From Myxococcus qinghaiensis (GTDB lineage: Bacteria; Myxococcota; Myxococcia; Myxococcales; Myxococcaceae), in the NCBI RefSeq assembly GCF_024198215.1, contig NZ_JAKCFA010000009.1, positions 310,001-374,000 of the forward strand: a stretch of DNA of 64,000 nucleotides, read 5' to 3'. Shown one piece after another: positions 31,386-41,200 of the stretch (within the stretch, counting starts at the first letter, position 1; every line of letters begins with the position of its first letter). Position numbers and translations under genes: made by a program. Below the pieces are notes generated by a model. That model ran no database searches and was not told where the DNA came from. It saw only the letters and a program-made list of their open reading frames with translations.

Positions 31386-31614
31386 CGCCTCCTTCCGCCA
31401 GACGAGGGGAGATGCGGCGAGGCACCACGCTCTTCCTCACGCCGGACGCGCAGTAGCGCTTCCCTCCGCCAGACGAGGAGGCGCGGCGAGGCACCACGCT
31501 CTTCCTCACACCGGACGCGAAGTAGCGCTTCCTTCCGCCAGACGAGGAGGCGCGGCGAGGCACCACGCTCTTCCTCACTCCGGACGCGAAGCAGCGCGTC
31601 CTTCCGCCACACGG
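31371..31614. repeat. Tandem repeat, period 69-71 bp, ~3.5 copies
   Basis: Units start at 31371, 31442, 31511 and 31580 with CCGGACGCG and share CCTTCCGCCA, GACGAGG, GCGGCGAGGCACCACGCTC and TTCCTCA. Copies two and three are nearly identical; the fourth is truncated near 31614. The first unit begins inside the 3' end of the preceding gene. There are no unique spacers, so this is not a CRISPR array. It may be local slippage amplification of a gene end or a transcript-end structure. Confidence 0.9.
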
Positions 31615-31624
31615 TGAACGTGGA

Positions 31625-32257
31625 TCAGGGGACGAGCCGTCCGATGAGGGCGCCGCGAACGGCCTGGGCGACAGCGCGTGAGTCGCCGGTGAGTTCCTCG
31701 GGCAGCCAGTAGTAGAGCAGCCGGCCTCCGGTCTCCACCTGTGCGCGGATGAAGCGCATGCCCTGGGCTTCCGCGCGCTCGGGGCTTCGGGGGAGGCACT
31801 GCTTGCACAGGCAGGGCAGCGCGGAGTGCTCCTGGTGCGCGGTGAAGTTGATGGGTCCGCCTCCCGCGCTTCCGAGCAGGAGCTCCGCGTCCGCCGAGGT
31901 GAGGACGCGAGGCGTCTGGAGGGACATGCCCAGCGCGCCCTTCGCGGCCTGGATTCCCTTGCCGGACTCGAAGCGCAGCGTGGGGATGGCGGAGGTGACG
32001 TCGGTGATGGGGATGCGGTTCTTGCGGCCGACCCAGCCCTCGTCATCGGAGGACAGGCCTTCGAGCACGGCGACGAGCCAGAGGGCCTCGTCGGGTGGGC
32101 GGACCGTGACGAGGAAGAGGCGTCCGCCGTCCTCGAGTGGAGCCAGGTGCTTGCTCTGGCTGCGGTAGCGGTCCGTCGGCAACACCTGGCCGGGAGAGAG
32201 GCCGGCGGCCTCCTTCTCGAAAATCGCCTTGCTGATGATGGCCAGCATGTCGGGCAT
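31625..32257 (-). CDS. Conserved hypothetical protein with CxC-x2-C motif
   Basis: 210 residues, soluble. Begins MPDMLAIISKAIFEKEAAG. The centre has LPCLCKQCLP (about residues 148-157), a three-Cys motif that might bind metal. I recognise no named family; the overall look is that of myxobacterium-specific proteins. It is divergent from the HEAT/AKR gene with only 36 bp between start codons, so they share a regulatory region. Confidence 0.7.
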   Translation of the reverse strand: MPDMLAIISKAIFEKEAAGLSPGQVLPTDRYRSQSKHLAPLEDGGRLFLVTVRPPDEALWLVAVLEGLSSDDEGWVGRKNRIPITDVTSAIPTLRFESGKGIQAAKGALGMSLQTPRVLTSADAELLLGSAGGGPINFTAHQEHSALPCLCKQCLPRSPERAEAQGMRFIRAQVETGGRLLYYWLPEELTGDSRAVAQAVRGALIGRLVP

Positions 32258-32293
32258 GTCCGCAGTGTAGCAGGGCGCCTAGAGTCTCCGGCG

Positions 32294-35200
32294 ATGCTCG
32301 AACTGGACCTGGCCACCGTGCGGTTGCTCGACGAGGACGTCACGGTGCGGCGCGAGGCGGCGAGCGCGGTCGATGCCTCGGAGCTGGTGGGACGCTACGC
32401 GCTGAGACAGGCCCTGCTCACGGATGAGGACGCGGAGGTGCGCGCCATCTCCGCGCGTCGGCTCGGTGATGCGAGGGATGCGCGCTTTGCCTCCGCGCTG
32501 ATTGAAGCGCTGGGCGATGCCATGCCGATGGTGCGGGACAGAGCGTGGCGCGCGTTGGCTCGGCTGGGAGCGGAGGCGTTGGTGCCTCACGCGGAGCGGG
32601 CGGTGCGGCGGGAGCCCGTGTGGTGGGTGCGGCGGGCGATGGTGCGTGCGGCGGCCTCCGTCGCGGGCGCGGGTGCGGTGGGGGTGTTGCTCGCGGCGCT
32701 GGAGGATCCGTTCTGGCGAGTGCGCCATGCGGCGGTGCAGGCCCTGTCGTGGTTGGGGGCGGGGAACGAAGGGCTGCGGCAGCAGGTGCGGCGGGCGGCG
32801 GAGGCGAGGGAGCAGGGACCTCTGCGCTCGGCGGTGGCGTGGCTGGAGGGTGAGTGGCGTGCAGTGGCTTCGGGTGACGTGGGGCTGCGTCCGTTTGATG
32901 CGGAGGACACCGCGATGGCGGGCCTCCACGCGGAGAGCTCACGTGGCGACGATGTGGCCTCCGCGACGACGAATGCACGACAAGCCGGCGCGGCGCCTTC
33001 CGACGCTAGGAGTTCCCCGGCATCGACAGCATCTGACAAAGCCAACGAGCAGCAAGCTGGCGCGCTGCCTTCCGACGCTACGCGTTCTTCGATGTCGGCG
33101 ACGCGTCCGCTGTCGGGCGCTCTATCCTTCGGTGAACAACCATCCATCGCATCGGAGCCCGCCCATTCGCTTCCACCGCCGTGGATGGAAGCAGGCATCG
33201 CGAGTGAGGACCCCGCGGTCACGACTGCGCGATTGGAGGCACGACCCGCCGGGTCTCTCTCCGCGCGGGAGCTGGTGGAGTGGTTGGGAGATCCGCACGA
33301 GCCCCTTCGCGCGCTCGCGCGTCGTCGGCTTCGCGAGCGCGAGGACGCGGAAGCGCTGCGTCTCGCCATGCACTGGCTGGACGAGCCGCGTGTGCCGCAT
33401 GCCCAGGACGAAGCGCGCGCGCTGCTGGAGCGCCTCAACGTGGACGAGGTCGACCTCGCGACCCGCGTCCTCGCGGCGCCTCCTCGTCCTGGTGCGCTCG
33501 CCTGGGCCGCACGTGTCGCGGTGAAGCAGGGACACGAGACACTCCTGACCAGTGCACGCGCCTTGGCGAAGCACCCCGAGGCCGACATCCGACGTGCGGT
33601 GATATCCGCGCTCGTGTTCGACCCGGACAGTCGAGGCCTCGTGCTGAAGGCACTCGATGACGAAGACGCCTCCGTGCGCGCCGAGGTCATCGGCGCCTGG
33701 GAGCGCAGGCCCCGCTCCACATCGGCCGTCGAGGACTTCGCCACGGCGCTGGTGGCCTTCGCCCCACGAGCCACCTCGCCCCGAGAGCGCCGGGCCGCGG
33801 CCACCGCCGCCGCATACATGGAGGCCTCCGAGCCCCTCCTCCGTGCATCTCAAGACGAGGACCCCTCCGTACGCGCGGTGGCACTGCAGGCCCTCGCGTC
33901 ACTGGATTGGCTCACGGAGACCGAGCGAGAGCACGCTGAGTCCCACGAGGACCCGTGGCTGAGAGCCGCCGTGCTGGACGTCGATAGCGCGGCCCGGGTC
34001 TGCCTGGAGGACTCCGACCCGAGCGTGCGCCGCATGGCGTTGCAGCTCGCCCTCTCACACGGTCGCGCGCTCGCCTCGGATGACCCGACCTATCAATCCA
34101 CGCTCGCGCTCGGCTGCGCCCTCTCCCCCGACCCGTGGATACGAGCCCGCGCCGCCGAGCAACTCCGGCCCGAGAACAGTGACGCGGAGCTGCGCGCCCT
34201 GCTGCGACTGTCACGCGACACCGAGCTGATGGTCCGCAATGCGGCGGCCTCTCCACTGGAGGACTGCGACACGCTCGATGCACGACTGGAGGCGCTGCTG
34301 GGTCTGCCTGCCACCACGCGACTGGACGTTCCTCCGGGTTCCAGCGTTCACAACAAGTTGTCCACACCAGTGGCCTCACCGCTGGAGCCTGGCGACACAC
34401 GGCAGGAGCCGCCACCACGCCAGCCCGCTCCTGAGCGCGACACCGACTTGCGCATCGCCGCATGGACCTGGCGCATGCGCCGCGCCGATGACACCGCCTT
34501 CACCCTGCTCCGTGACTCGCTGCGCGCCCACACCGAGCCCGCCCGCGTCGTCACGCACCTGCAAGCGCTGACACTCACCTTCCCCGATGCCCTCTTCGCC
34601 GCGGAGCCCGAGCTCGCGCGCCTCCGCCCCACCTCCGCTCCACGACCGCGCACCGCCCCATCACCTCGCCCACCGCCTCCGCCGCGAGCCTCGTCACGTC
34701 CCCTGGGCCGCACGGGCCTGAACGTCTCGCCGCTCGTCCTCTCCGGCGCGCACCTCACCTCGCGCGAGCCCTTCTTCGAAGCACACGAAGCCGGCATCGA
34801 CACCTTCTTCTGGGAGCCCCGTTACGCCGCGCTGACGCAGTTCCTCCGCAGCGGGCGCGGCCCACGCGAGCGCTCCGTCATCGTCGCGGGCACGTACCAC
34901 TCAGGCCCTGCCGCCCTTCGTCGCGACGTAGAGTCCGCGCTGCGCCGACTCCGCACCTCCTGGCTCGACGTCTTCCTCCTCTTCTGGGTCCGCGCCCCCG
35001 AGCGCCTCTCCGACGAGGACTACTCCGCCCTGGAGCGCCTGCGCACCGAAGGCAAGCTGCGCGCCTTCGGCTTCTCCACGCACCTGAGAGACCTCGCTCG
35101 CGATGCGCTCACCCGACACCCCTGGCCCGTCGTGATGACCCGTCACAGCGCCGCGCACCCGGGTGCCGAAGCCGCCTTCTTCCCCGAGGCCCAGCGACAG

Positions 35201-35575
35201 GGCACCGGCGTGCTCACCTTCACCACTACCTGCTACGGCCGCCTGCTACGCCCTGTTCCTGGCGCTCCCCAAGACCTGCCACTGCCCTCCGCGGTGGACT
35301 GCTACCGCTACTCCCTCTCCCAGCCAGGCGTCAGCGCGAGCCTCACCGCCCCACGCAACCGTCGCGAGCTGCTGCACAACCTCGACGTGCTGTCCCGCCC
35401 GCGAATGGAGCCGGAGGCCCTGTCCGTCATGCGCGCCCACGGCGAGCGCGTGCGCGCCCAGGGACGGCAGCTCGACGCCCTGGTGCGTCGGGCGCCCGGA
35501 GGAACTCGGGAAGCGCTGCTCGCCCTCCTGGAAGAAGACGGGCCCCTGGAGCTCGGCGACCTTCCTTCAACGTGA
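32294..35575 (+). CDS. HEAT-repeat protein fused to a degenerate aldo/keto reductase
   Basis: 1,093 residues from MLELDLATVRLL. Residues ~1-190 and ~320-690 are HEAT/PBS-lyase-like repeats (DEDAEVRAISARRLGD, VRDRAWRALARLG, DEDPSVRAVALQALASL), split by a ~130-residue low-complexity segment. From about residue 800 an aldo/keto-reductase domain follows (PLGRTGLNVSPLVLSG). The catalytic Asp (AGIDTF) and Tyr (PRYA) are recognisable. The Lys position reads IVAGTYHS and the His position reads DVFLLFWV, so two of the four catalytic residues appear lost. Probably a scaffold or binding protein, not an active reductase. It lies 202 bp upstream of the reverse transcriptase. Confidence 0.82.
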   Translation: MLELDLATVRLLDEDVTVRREAASAVDASELVGRYALRQALLTDEDAEVRAISARRLGDARDARFASALIEALGDAMPMVRDRAWRALARLGAEALVPHAERAVRREPVWWVRRAMVRAAASVAGAGAVGVLLAALEDPFWRVRHAAVQALSWLGAGNEGLRQQVRRAAEAREQGPLRSAVAWLEGEWRAVASGDVGLRPFDAEDTAMAGLHAESSRGDDVASATTNARQAGAAPSDARSSPASTASDKANEQQAGALPSDATRSSMSATRPLSGALSFGEQPSIASEPAHSLPPPWMEAGIASEDPAVTTARLEARPAGSLSARELVEWLGDPHEPLRALARRRLREREDAEALRLAMHWLDEPRVPHAQDEARALLERLNVDEVDLATRVLAAPPRPGALAWAARVAVKQGHETLLTSARALAKHPEADIRRAVISALVFDPDSRGLVLKALDDEDASVRAEVIGAWERRPRSTSAVEDFATALVAFAPRATSPRERRAAATAAAYMEASEPLLRASQDEDPSVRAVALQALASLDWLTETEREHAESHEDPWLRAAVLDVDSAARVCLEDSDPSVRRMALQLALSHGRALASDDPTYQSTLALGCALSPDPWIRARAAEQLRPENSDAELRALLRLSRDTELMVRNAAASPLEDCDTLDARLEALLGLPATTRLDVPPGSSVHNKLSTPVASPLEPGDTRQEPPPRQPAPERDTDLRIAAWTWRMRRADDTAFTLLRDSLRAHTEPARVVTHLQALTLTFPDALFAAEPELARLRPTSAPRPRTAPSPRPPPPPRASSRPLGRTGLNVSPLVLSGAHLTSREPFFEAHEAGIDTFFWEPRYAALTQFLRSGRGPRERSVIVAGTYHSGPAALRRDVESALRRLRTSWLDVFLLFWVRAPERLSDEDYSALERLRTEGKLRAFGFSTHLRDLARDALTRHPWPVVMTRHSAAHPGAEAAFFPEAQRQGTGVLTFTTTCYGRLLRPVPGAPQDLPLPSAVDCYRYSLSQPGVSASLTAPRNRRELLHNLDVLSRPRMEPEALSVMRAHGERVRAQGRQLDALVRRAPGGTREALLALLEEDGPLELGDLPST

Positions 35576-35579
35576 AGGA
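35563..35579. terminator. Hairpin across the HEAT/AKR stop codon
   Basis: TCCTTCA (35563-35569), loop ACG, TGAAGGA (35573-35579): a perfect 7-bp inverted repeat that includes the TGA stop. No T-tract follows, so termination is uncertain; it may simply separate this gene from the retron transcript. Confidence 0.35.
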
Positions 35580-35597
35580 TGTGGTGAGCTTCGTCTC

Positions 35598-35752
35598 GCT
35601 CCTGGGGCCGCGTGCAGCCAGCCTTTCGTCCGCGATGTCACGTCGCGGCTGCCGATGACACCCATTGAAGGACGACGCGGTGCGAGGTCCGCCTGGCGGG
35701 CTTCCCCGACCTCGCCCGCCTCTGCCGTGCAGGTGGCGGCGGTCCCAGGAGC
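35598..35752 (+). ncRNA. Candidate retron msr/msd non-coding RNA
   Basis: The 202 bp before the reverse transcriptase contain a nested set of inverted repeats as expected for msr-msd. Outer arms are GCTCCTGGG (35598-35606) and CCCAGGAGC (35744-35752), extended by CCG after one mismatch, as candidates for a1/a2. A first hairpin region has CCGCGA/TCGCGG (35630-35635/35643-35648), alternatively GCAGCC/GGCTGC (35614-35619/35647-35652). A second is GCGAGGTC/GACCTCGC (35682-35689/35708-35715). AGC triplets at 35616 and 35620 could supply the branching G. The gene order msr-msd-RT fits known retrons. In GC-rich DNA such repeats can arise by chance, so this is a prediction. Confidence 0.5.
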
Positions 35753-35777
35753 CCGCGGTTCCGCCTGGAGCGCCTGA

Positions 35778-37196
35778 ATGGACCTGGTCTCACTCCTCCT
35801 CGAGCTCAAGCCCTTGATGGAGGACCCCGAGGCGCACTTCAGCCGCATCGCCGAGCTGCTGGAGCGCCACCAGGGCCTCGCCGAATACGAAGTCGCCCGC
35901 TTCTACGTCAGCCGCCACTGGAGCGAGGTCGTCGCCAGGCGCCTGGGCAGCGTGGACCCGCGCGAGCGCCTCCAGGCCGTGCGCCTCATCCCCCTGCTCT
36001 TCCCCCGCGTCACCGCCGCCGGCCACCTGCGCCGCCGCGTGAAGGACTCGGACTCCCGCGTGGCCTCCGCCGCGCGCGCCGCCGTGCGCAAGCTGGGGCT
36101 CGCCGACGTGTCGCTGCCCGACAGCCGCATGGAGCCGCCCCGCCGCCCGAGCCCCCGCGCCCTCGGCGGCTGGAACCCCACAGGCTGGCACTTCGGCCTC
36201 TACCCCAGGCGTCGCGAAGAGCTGGTGAAGCGCAAGCCCTCCGTCACCGCGAAGCTGCCGAAGCTCCAGTCCCGCGATGACGTGGCGAAGCTGGTGGGTG
36301 TGGACGTCGCGGACCTGGACACACTGATGCGCCCCGGCTCCGGCGCGGGCTCCGGCTACGTGGAGTTCGAGACGCCCAAGCGCTCCGGCGGCGTGCGCCG
36401 CATCTGCGCCCCGCGCGCGAAGCTCAAGGCCGCGCAGCGCGCCCTGCTCGAAGGACTCCTCACGCACCTGCCCACGCACGAAGCCGTGCATGGCTTCGTG
36501 CCCGGCCGCTCCACGGTGACGAACGCGGAGGCCCACGTCGGCGCCCACGTCGTGGTGCGCGTGGACCTGGAGGACTTCTTCCCCACGGTGCACTACCGCC
36601 GCGTGAAGGGCTTCTTCGAGGCCCACGGCTACAACGACGAGGTGTCCTCCACCCTCGCGGGCCTCACCACCTGGCGGCCCAAGCTCCCGGACGGCACCGT
36701 GGTGTGGCCCGGCGTGCTGCCCCAGGGCGCGCCCACCTCGCCCGCCATCGCCAACCTCGTCTGCCGCCGCATGGACGCGCGCCTGCACGCCCTCGCGAAG
36801 AAGGCGGGCGCTTCGTACACGCGCTACGCGGATGACCTCTCCTTCTCTTTCGTCAAACCTCCGGAGCGGCTGGGCCGCTTCCTCTGGTGGGTGAACGCCA
36901 TCCTCCAGCAGGAGGGCTTCTCGGAGAACGGCGCCAAGCGCCGCGTCATGCGCCAGGGCGGGCGCCAGCGGGTGACGGGCCTCACCGTCAACCAACGAGT
37001 GGCCATCCCTCGTGAGGAGCGCCGTCGCTTCAAGGCCATCCTCGCCAACTGTCGCAAGCACGGCGTGGAGTCGCAGGCCCGGGGCCGTCCCAACTTCCCC
37101 GCCTGGCTGGAGGGCTACGCCGCCTACGTGCGCATGGTGCATCCGGAATTGGGCGCGCGCTGGCAGCGCGAGGTGAAGGAGCTGCTGAACCCATGA
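35778..37196 (+). CDS. Retron-type reverse transcriptase with HEAT-like N-terminus
   Basis: 472 residues. Residues ~1-115 are helical and HEAT-like (DPRERLQAVRLIPLLFPRV, VKDSDSRVASAARAAVRKL). The RT core has GGVRRICAPRAKLKAAQRALL, RVDLEDFFPTV, LPQGAPTSPAIANL (~315) and YTRYADDLSFSF (~349). Both retron hallmarks are present: NAEAH (NAxxH, ~247) and VTGLTVN (VTG, ~399). The thumb follows. The core resembles myxobacterial Mx162-type enzymes, but the N-terminus differs. Established: retron RTs prime from the 2'-OH of a G in msr to make msDNA, and many retrons with a partner protein defend against phage. It is translationally coupled (ATGA) to the LRR gene. Confidence 0.9.
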   Translation: MDLVSLLLELKPLMEDPEAHFSRIAELLERHQGLAEYEVARFYVSRHWSEVVARRLGSVDPRERLQAVRLIPLLFPRVTAAGHLRRRVKDSDSRVASAARAAVRKLGLADVSLPDSRMEPPRRPSPRALGGWNPTGWHFGLYPRRREELVKRKPSVTAKLPKLQSRDDVAKLVGVDVADLDTLMRPGSGAGSGYVEFETPKRSGGVRRICAPRAKLKAAQRALLEGLLTHLPTHEAVHGFVPGRSTVTNAEAHVGAHVVVRVDLEDFFPTVHYRRVKGFFEAHGYNDEVSSTLAGLTTWRPKLPDGTVVWPGVLPQGAPTSPAIANLVCRRMDARLHALAKKAGASYTRYADDLSFSFVKPPERLGRFLWWVNAILQQEGFSENGAKRRVMRQGGRQRVTGLTVNQRVAIPREERRRFKAILANCRKHGVESQARGRPNFPAWLEGYAAYVRMVHPELGARWQREVKELLNP

Positions 37197-38167
37197 GCGA
37201 CTTCGACGCACTGCTGGCGAAAGTGGTGGAGGACCCCGCCAACGACGCGCCGAGGCTCGCGTGCGCGGAGGCCTTGCAGGCCGTGGACGCCGCGCGCGCC
37301 GAGTTCATCCGCGTGCAACTCGCCCTGCCCGGTCGCATGGACCCGGCCCGACGCCGCTCGCTCCACCTGCGCGCACGCGAGCTGATGGACGCGCACGGCC
37401 GCGACTGGCTCAAGCCGCTGCGCGACGCGAAAGTGCACGAGCCGCGCTACCACCGGGGCTTCATCGAGGAGCTGAACCTCGCGGAGGACAAGCTCGCGAA
37501 GCACGGCCCGGAGCTGTTCGCGCTGGAGCCCGTGTCCCGGCTGTGCGTGGACACGCGCGACGGCAAGGGCCTGGAGCGCGCCGCCGAGCAGCCCTGGTTC
37601 TCCCAGGTCCGCTGGCTGCGATTGGAGGGCTCGGGAGTCGACGCCGCGACGAAGGCGCTCGCCGCCTCACCTCGGGCCGGACACCTGACGGGCCTGGTGC
37701 TGTCGGGCGCGAAGGACGCATCCGTCCGCGCCCTCGTCGAGAGCAAGGCCCTGCCCGCGCTGCGCTCCGTCAGCTTCTCCAGCGGCGCGCTGACGGACGC
37801 CAGCGCGGGGCTCCTCGCGAAGGCCACGCTGCCGTGGGAGCGGCTGTACCTGTCCGGCTCCGGCCTGTCCGACGAAGGCGTGGCGACGCTCGCGGGCGCG
37901 AAGGGACTGGGCGCGCTCCAATGGCTGACGCTCAACCGCAACGAGCTGAGCGACGAAGCAGCGGAGGCCCTCGCGAAGAGCAAGGGCCTCACGGGCCTGG
38001 AACGACTGGAGCTGTCGAAGAACGACTTGAGCGAGGAAGGCGCGCTCGCGTTCCGCACCGCCAAGGCCCTGCCGAAGCTGCGGCGCCTGGAGCTGCTGGA
38101 GATGGGCCTGGACCGGGACGAGCTGGGTCCGCTCGTCAAGCGACTGGGTGCGGGACTGCGGCTCTGA
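37193..38167 (+). CDS. TIGR02996-domain leucine-rich-repeat protein
   Basis: 324 residues. The N-terminal ~50 residues match the TIGR02996 repeat-companion domain (FDALLAKVVEDPANDAPRLACAEALQ, ARAEFIRVQLAL). Residues ~115-320 are leucine-rich repeats of the RNase-inhibitor-like kind (LPWERLYLSGSGLSDEGVATLAG, LQWLTLNRNELSDEAAEALAK, LERLELSKNDLSEEG). No signal peptide, so cytoplasmic. Its ATG overlaps the RT stop, making it the obvious candidate partner of the retron: a binding or sensor protein rather than an enzyme (inference). Confidence 0.88.
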   Translation: MSDFDALLAKVVEDPANDAPRLACAEALQAVDAARAEFIRVQLALPGRMDPARRRSLHLRARELMDAHGRDWLKPLRDAKVHEPRYHRGFIEELNLAEDKLAKHGPELFALEPVSRLCVDTRDGKGLERAAEQPWFSQVRWLRLEGSGVDAATKALAASPRAGHLTGLVLSGAKDASVRALVESKALPALRSVSFSSGALTDASAGLLAKATLPWERLYLSGSGLSDEGVATLAGAKGLGALQWLTLNRNELSDEAAEALAKSKGLTGLERLELSKNDLSEEGALAFRTAKALPKLRRLELLEMGLDRDELGPLVKRLGAGLRL

Positions 38168-38233
38168 GCCGCTTCACACCTGGAGCCATCCGGGGCGACG
38201 ACGCCAGCTCCGTCATCGCCCCGGCACCGCGGC

Positions 38234-41200
38234 TCAGGGCATCGCGACGACGCCCGGCACGGAGCGCTGTCCTGGAATCCCCAGGCCCAGCGTCCCGTGG
38301 AAGTTGGTACCCCAGCTCACCGCCGCCCCGTCGCGATTGAGGGCGATGGAGAAGTCACCACCGGCGGAGACCTTCTTCGCGCCTCGGAGCCCCTTCACCC
38401 ACGTGGGCTCCAGCCGGTGGGAGCTGTCTCCGGTGCCCAACTGTCCGTGCGAGTTGCGCCCCCAGGCCCAGACGTCGGAGCCCACCGCGAAGGTGTGATT
38501 GGCGCCAGCACCCAGGTACTCCACGTCCGCCAGGCCAGGCACGGGAGACGGGTAGATGCGCGTGGACAGCCCGCCATCCCCCAACTGCCCATGGCTGTTG
38601 GAGCCCCACGTCCAGACGGTGCCGTCATCTCGCAGCGCCACCGAGTGGTAGTTGCCCGCCTCCATGGTCTTCACCCCTTCGAGCCCCACCACCTGGAACA
38701 GTGACGAGCGGTCGGTGGCAGTGCCTTCTCCGAGCTGGCCATACGCATTGTTGCCACAGCCCCACAGCGTCCCGTCCGCGCGCAGCACCAGCGAGTGGTG
38801 CTCCCCGCCCGCCACCGCCACCGCGCCCGTCATCCCCTTCATGAGCGTGGGAATCCAACGCGCCTCCAGCGTGCCGTCACCGAGCTGCCCGAAGACGTTG
38901 TAGCCCCAGCCCCACACGGAGCCGTCCTCCGTCACCGCCAGCGAGTGGTAGCTGCCCGCGGCGATGGACACCACGTGGTCCAGGCCCACCACCTGGACGG
39001 GCCTCAAGCTCTGCGTGGTGGTGCCGTCACCGAGCTGCCCGAAGACGTTGTTGCCCCACGCCCACACCGTGCCGTCCTCGGCCAGCGCCAGCGTGTGCCA
39101 CGAGCCAGGAGCCACTGCCCGAATCTCCGGCAGCTCCTCCACCGTCGTCGGCATGGACTCGTCCTCGGTGGTGCCGTTGCCGAGCTGCCCATGCCCGTTG
39201 CCACCCCACGTCTGCACGGTGCCGTCCGCGAGGAGCGCCACCGCGTGCTGGTACCAGGCCCGCAGCGAGACGACGGGCGCCAGGTCCTTCGACGTCGGCA
39301 GCTTCACGTCCACCGGCGACGTCCTCGGCCCCGACTCCAGGTCGCCAAGCTGGCCGTACTCGTGACTGCCCCAGGCGCGGACTCCGCCGTCCTCCAGCAG
39401 CGCCAGCGAGTGCTGCTCGCCCGCGGACACCTCGGCGACGGCCGAGATTTCCACCACCTGCACCGGCTTGAAGCGCAGGAAGCGGGTGCTGTCGCCCACC
39501 TGCCCATAGCCGTTGTCGCCCCAGCCCCACGTCGTGCCGTCGTGAAGCACGGCCACCGCATGGTGCGAGCCCGCGGCCACCGCCTTGACGTTCTTGAGCA
39601 GCAGCACCGGCTTCGGCGTGCCCCTGGGGCTGTTGGTGCCATCACCGAGCTGCCCGGCGTTGTTCGCACCCCAGGCCCACACCGAGCCGTCGTGCAACAC
39701 CGCCAGCGAGAAGGCGCGGCCGACGCTCACGCTCGCGACGGCCTCCAGCCCCGACACGCGCAGCGGCGTCGCGCTCGCGCTCGTGGTGCCATCACCGAGT
39801 TGGCCGGAGCTGTTCGCGCCCCAGGCCCACACCGCGCCGTCCTGTCCCACCGCGAGCGCATGGGCCTCGCCCATCACCACGGAGGCGATGCCCGACAAGT
39901 ACTTCACCTCCACCGGCGTGGCCCGGTCCCCCTTGAAGCCATCCCCCAGCTGTCCGCTGTCATTCGCGCCCCACGTCCACACCGTGCCGTCGGCGCGCAG
40001 GGCCATGGAGGCATCGCCCCCCGCCGCCACGGCCACCACGCCCCACAGCCCCTCCAGCATCATGGGTGTCAGGCGCGGCTTGACGGTGCCATCACCGAGC
40101 TGCCCGCGCGCATTCGCGCCCCACGTCCACACCGTGCCGTCGCAAGAGAGGACCAGCGAGTGCTGCGCTCCCGTCGCGATGGAGCGGACACACGGCAGGC
40201 CCTGCGCGACCACGGGCGACGCGCGGTAGGTGGTGGTGCCATCGCCGAGCTGCCCCGAGGCGTTCTGTCCCCACGCGAGCACGGTGCCGTCACCGCGCAC
40301 GAGCATCGAGTGCGACGTCCCCGCCACCAGCCGCCGTCCCTGTCCCAGACCGCGCACCTGCACGGGCAGCGCGCTCCAACCCACGGCCCCCAGGCCCAGC
40401 TGACCGAAGCGGTTGTAGCCCCACGCCAGCACCGTCCGGTCCTGACGCACCGCCAGCACATGCAGGTAGCTGCCCCCGAGCAGCGTGACGCCGGAGGCCC
40501 CGGGCACCACGCCGGGCACCACGCGCGACGCGACGCCGCCATCCCCGAGCTGGCCATACGCATTGGAGCCCCACGCGCGCAGCGTCCCGTCCAGCCCCAG
40601 CGCCATGGAGTGGTACAGCCCGCCCGCCACGGAGCGCACCCCCGTCAGCCCCGGCACCTGCACGGGACGGAACCGGTCCGCCCACGAGCCGTCACCAATC
40701 TGTCCCTCCGCGTTGTCGCCCCACGCCCACACGGTGCCGTTCTCGAGCACGGCCAGCGCATGCGCCGCGCCCGCGCTCAGGCTCCTCACGCCCGCGAGTC
40801 CCAGCACCTGCACCGGCGTCTCGCGCTGGACGCCGCCGCCATCGCCCAGCTGTCCCTCGAAGCCATCTCCCCACGCCCTCACCGTGCCGTCGATGAGCAG
40901 CGCGAGCGAGAAGTAGGTCCCCGCCGCCACGGCCACCGCCCTCGGGAGCGCCTTCACCTGCACCGGCGTGAGGCGGTCCTTCGTCGTGCCGTCACCGAGC
41001 TGGCCCACGCCGTTGTAGCCCCACGTCCACACCGTTCCATCGCTTCGCAGCGCCACCACGTGGCTGCCACCCGCGGCCAGCGACGTCACGCCACTCAAGC
41101 CCGACACCTGCACCGGCGTGAGGCGGTCCTTCGTCGTGCCGTCGCCGAGCTGCCCGTTGGCGTTGCGCCCCCAACCCCACACGGTGCCGTCGGAGCGCAG

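Noticed and set aside
31328..31612. A minus-strand 94-codon frame with 23-residue repeats
   Set aside because: The protein repeat only reflects the 69-bp DNA repeat; other frames are equally periodic and there is no ribosome site.
31371..31614. CRISPR array
   Set aside because: Units are contiguous, 69-71 bp, without unique spacers, and no cas genes are near.
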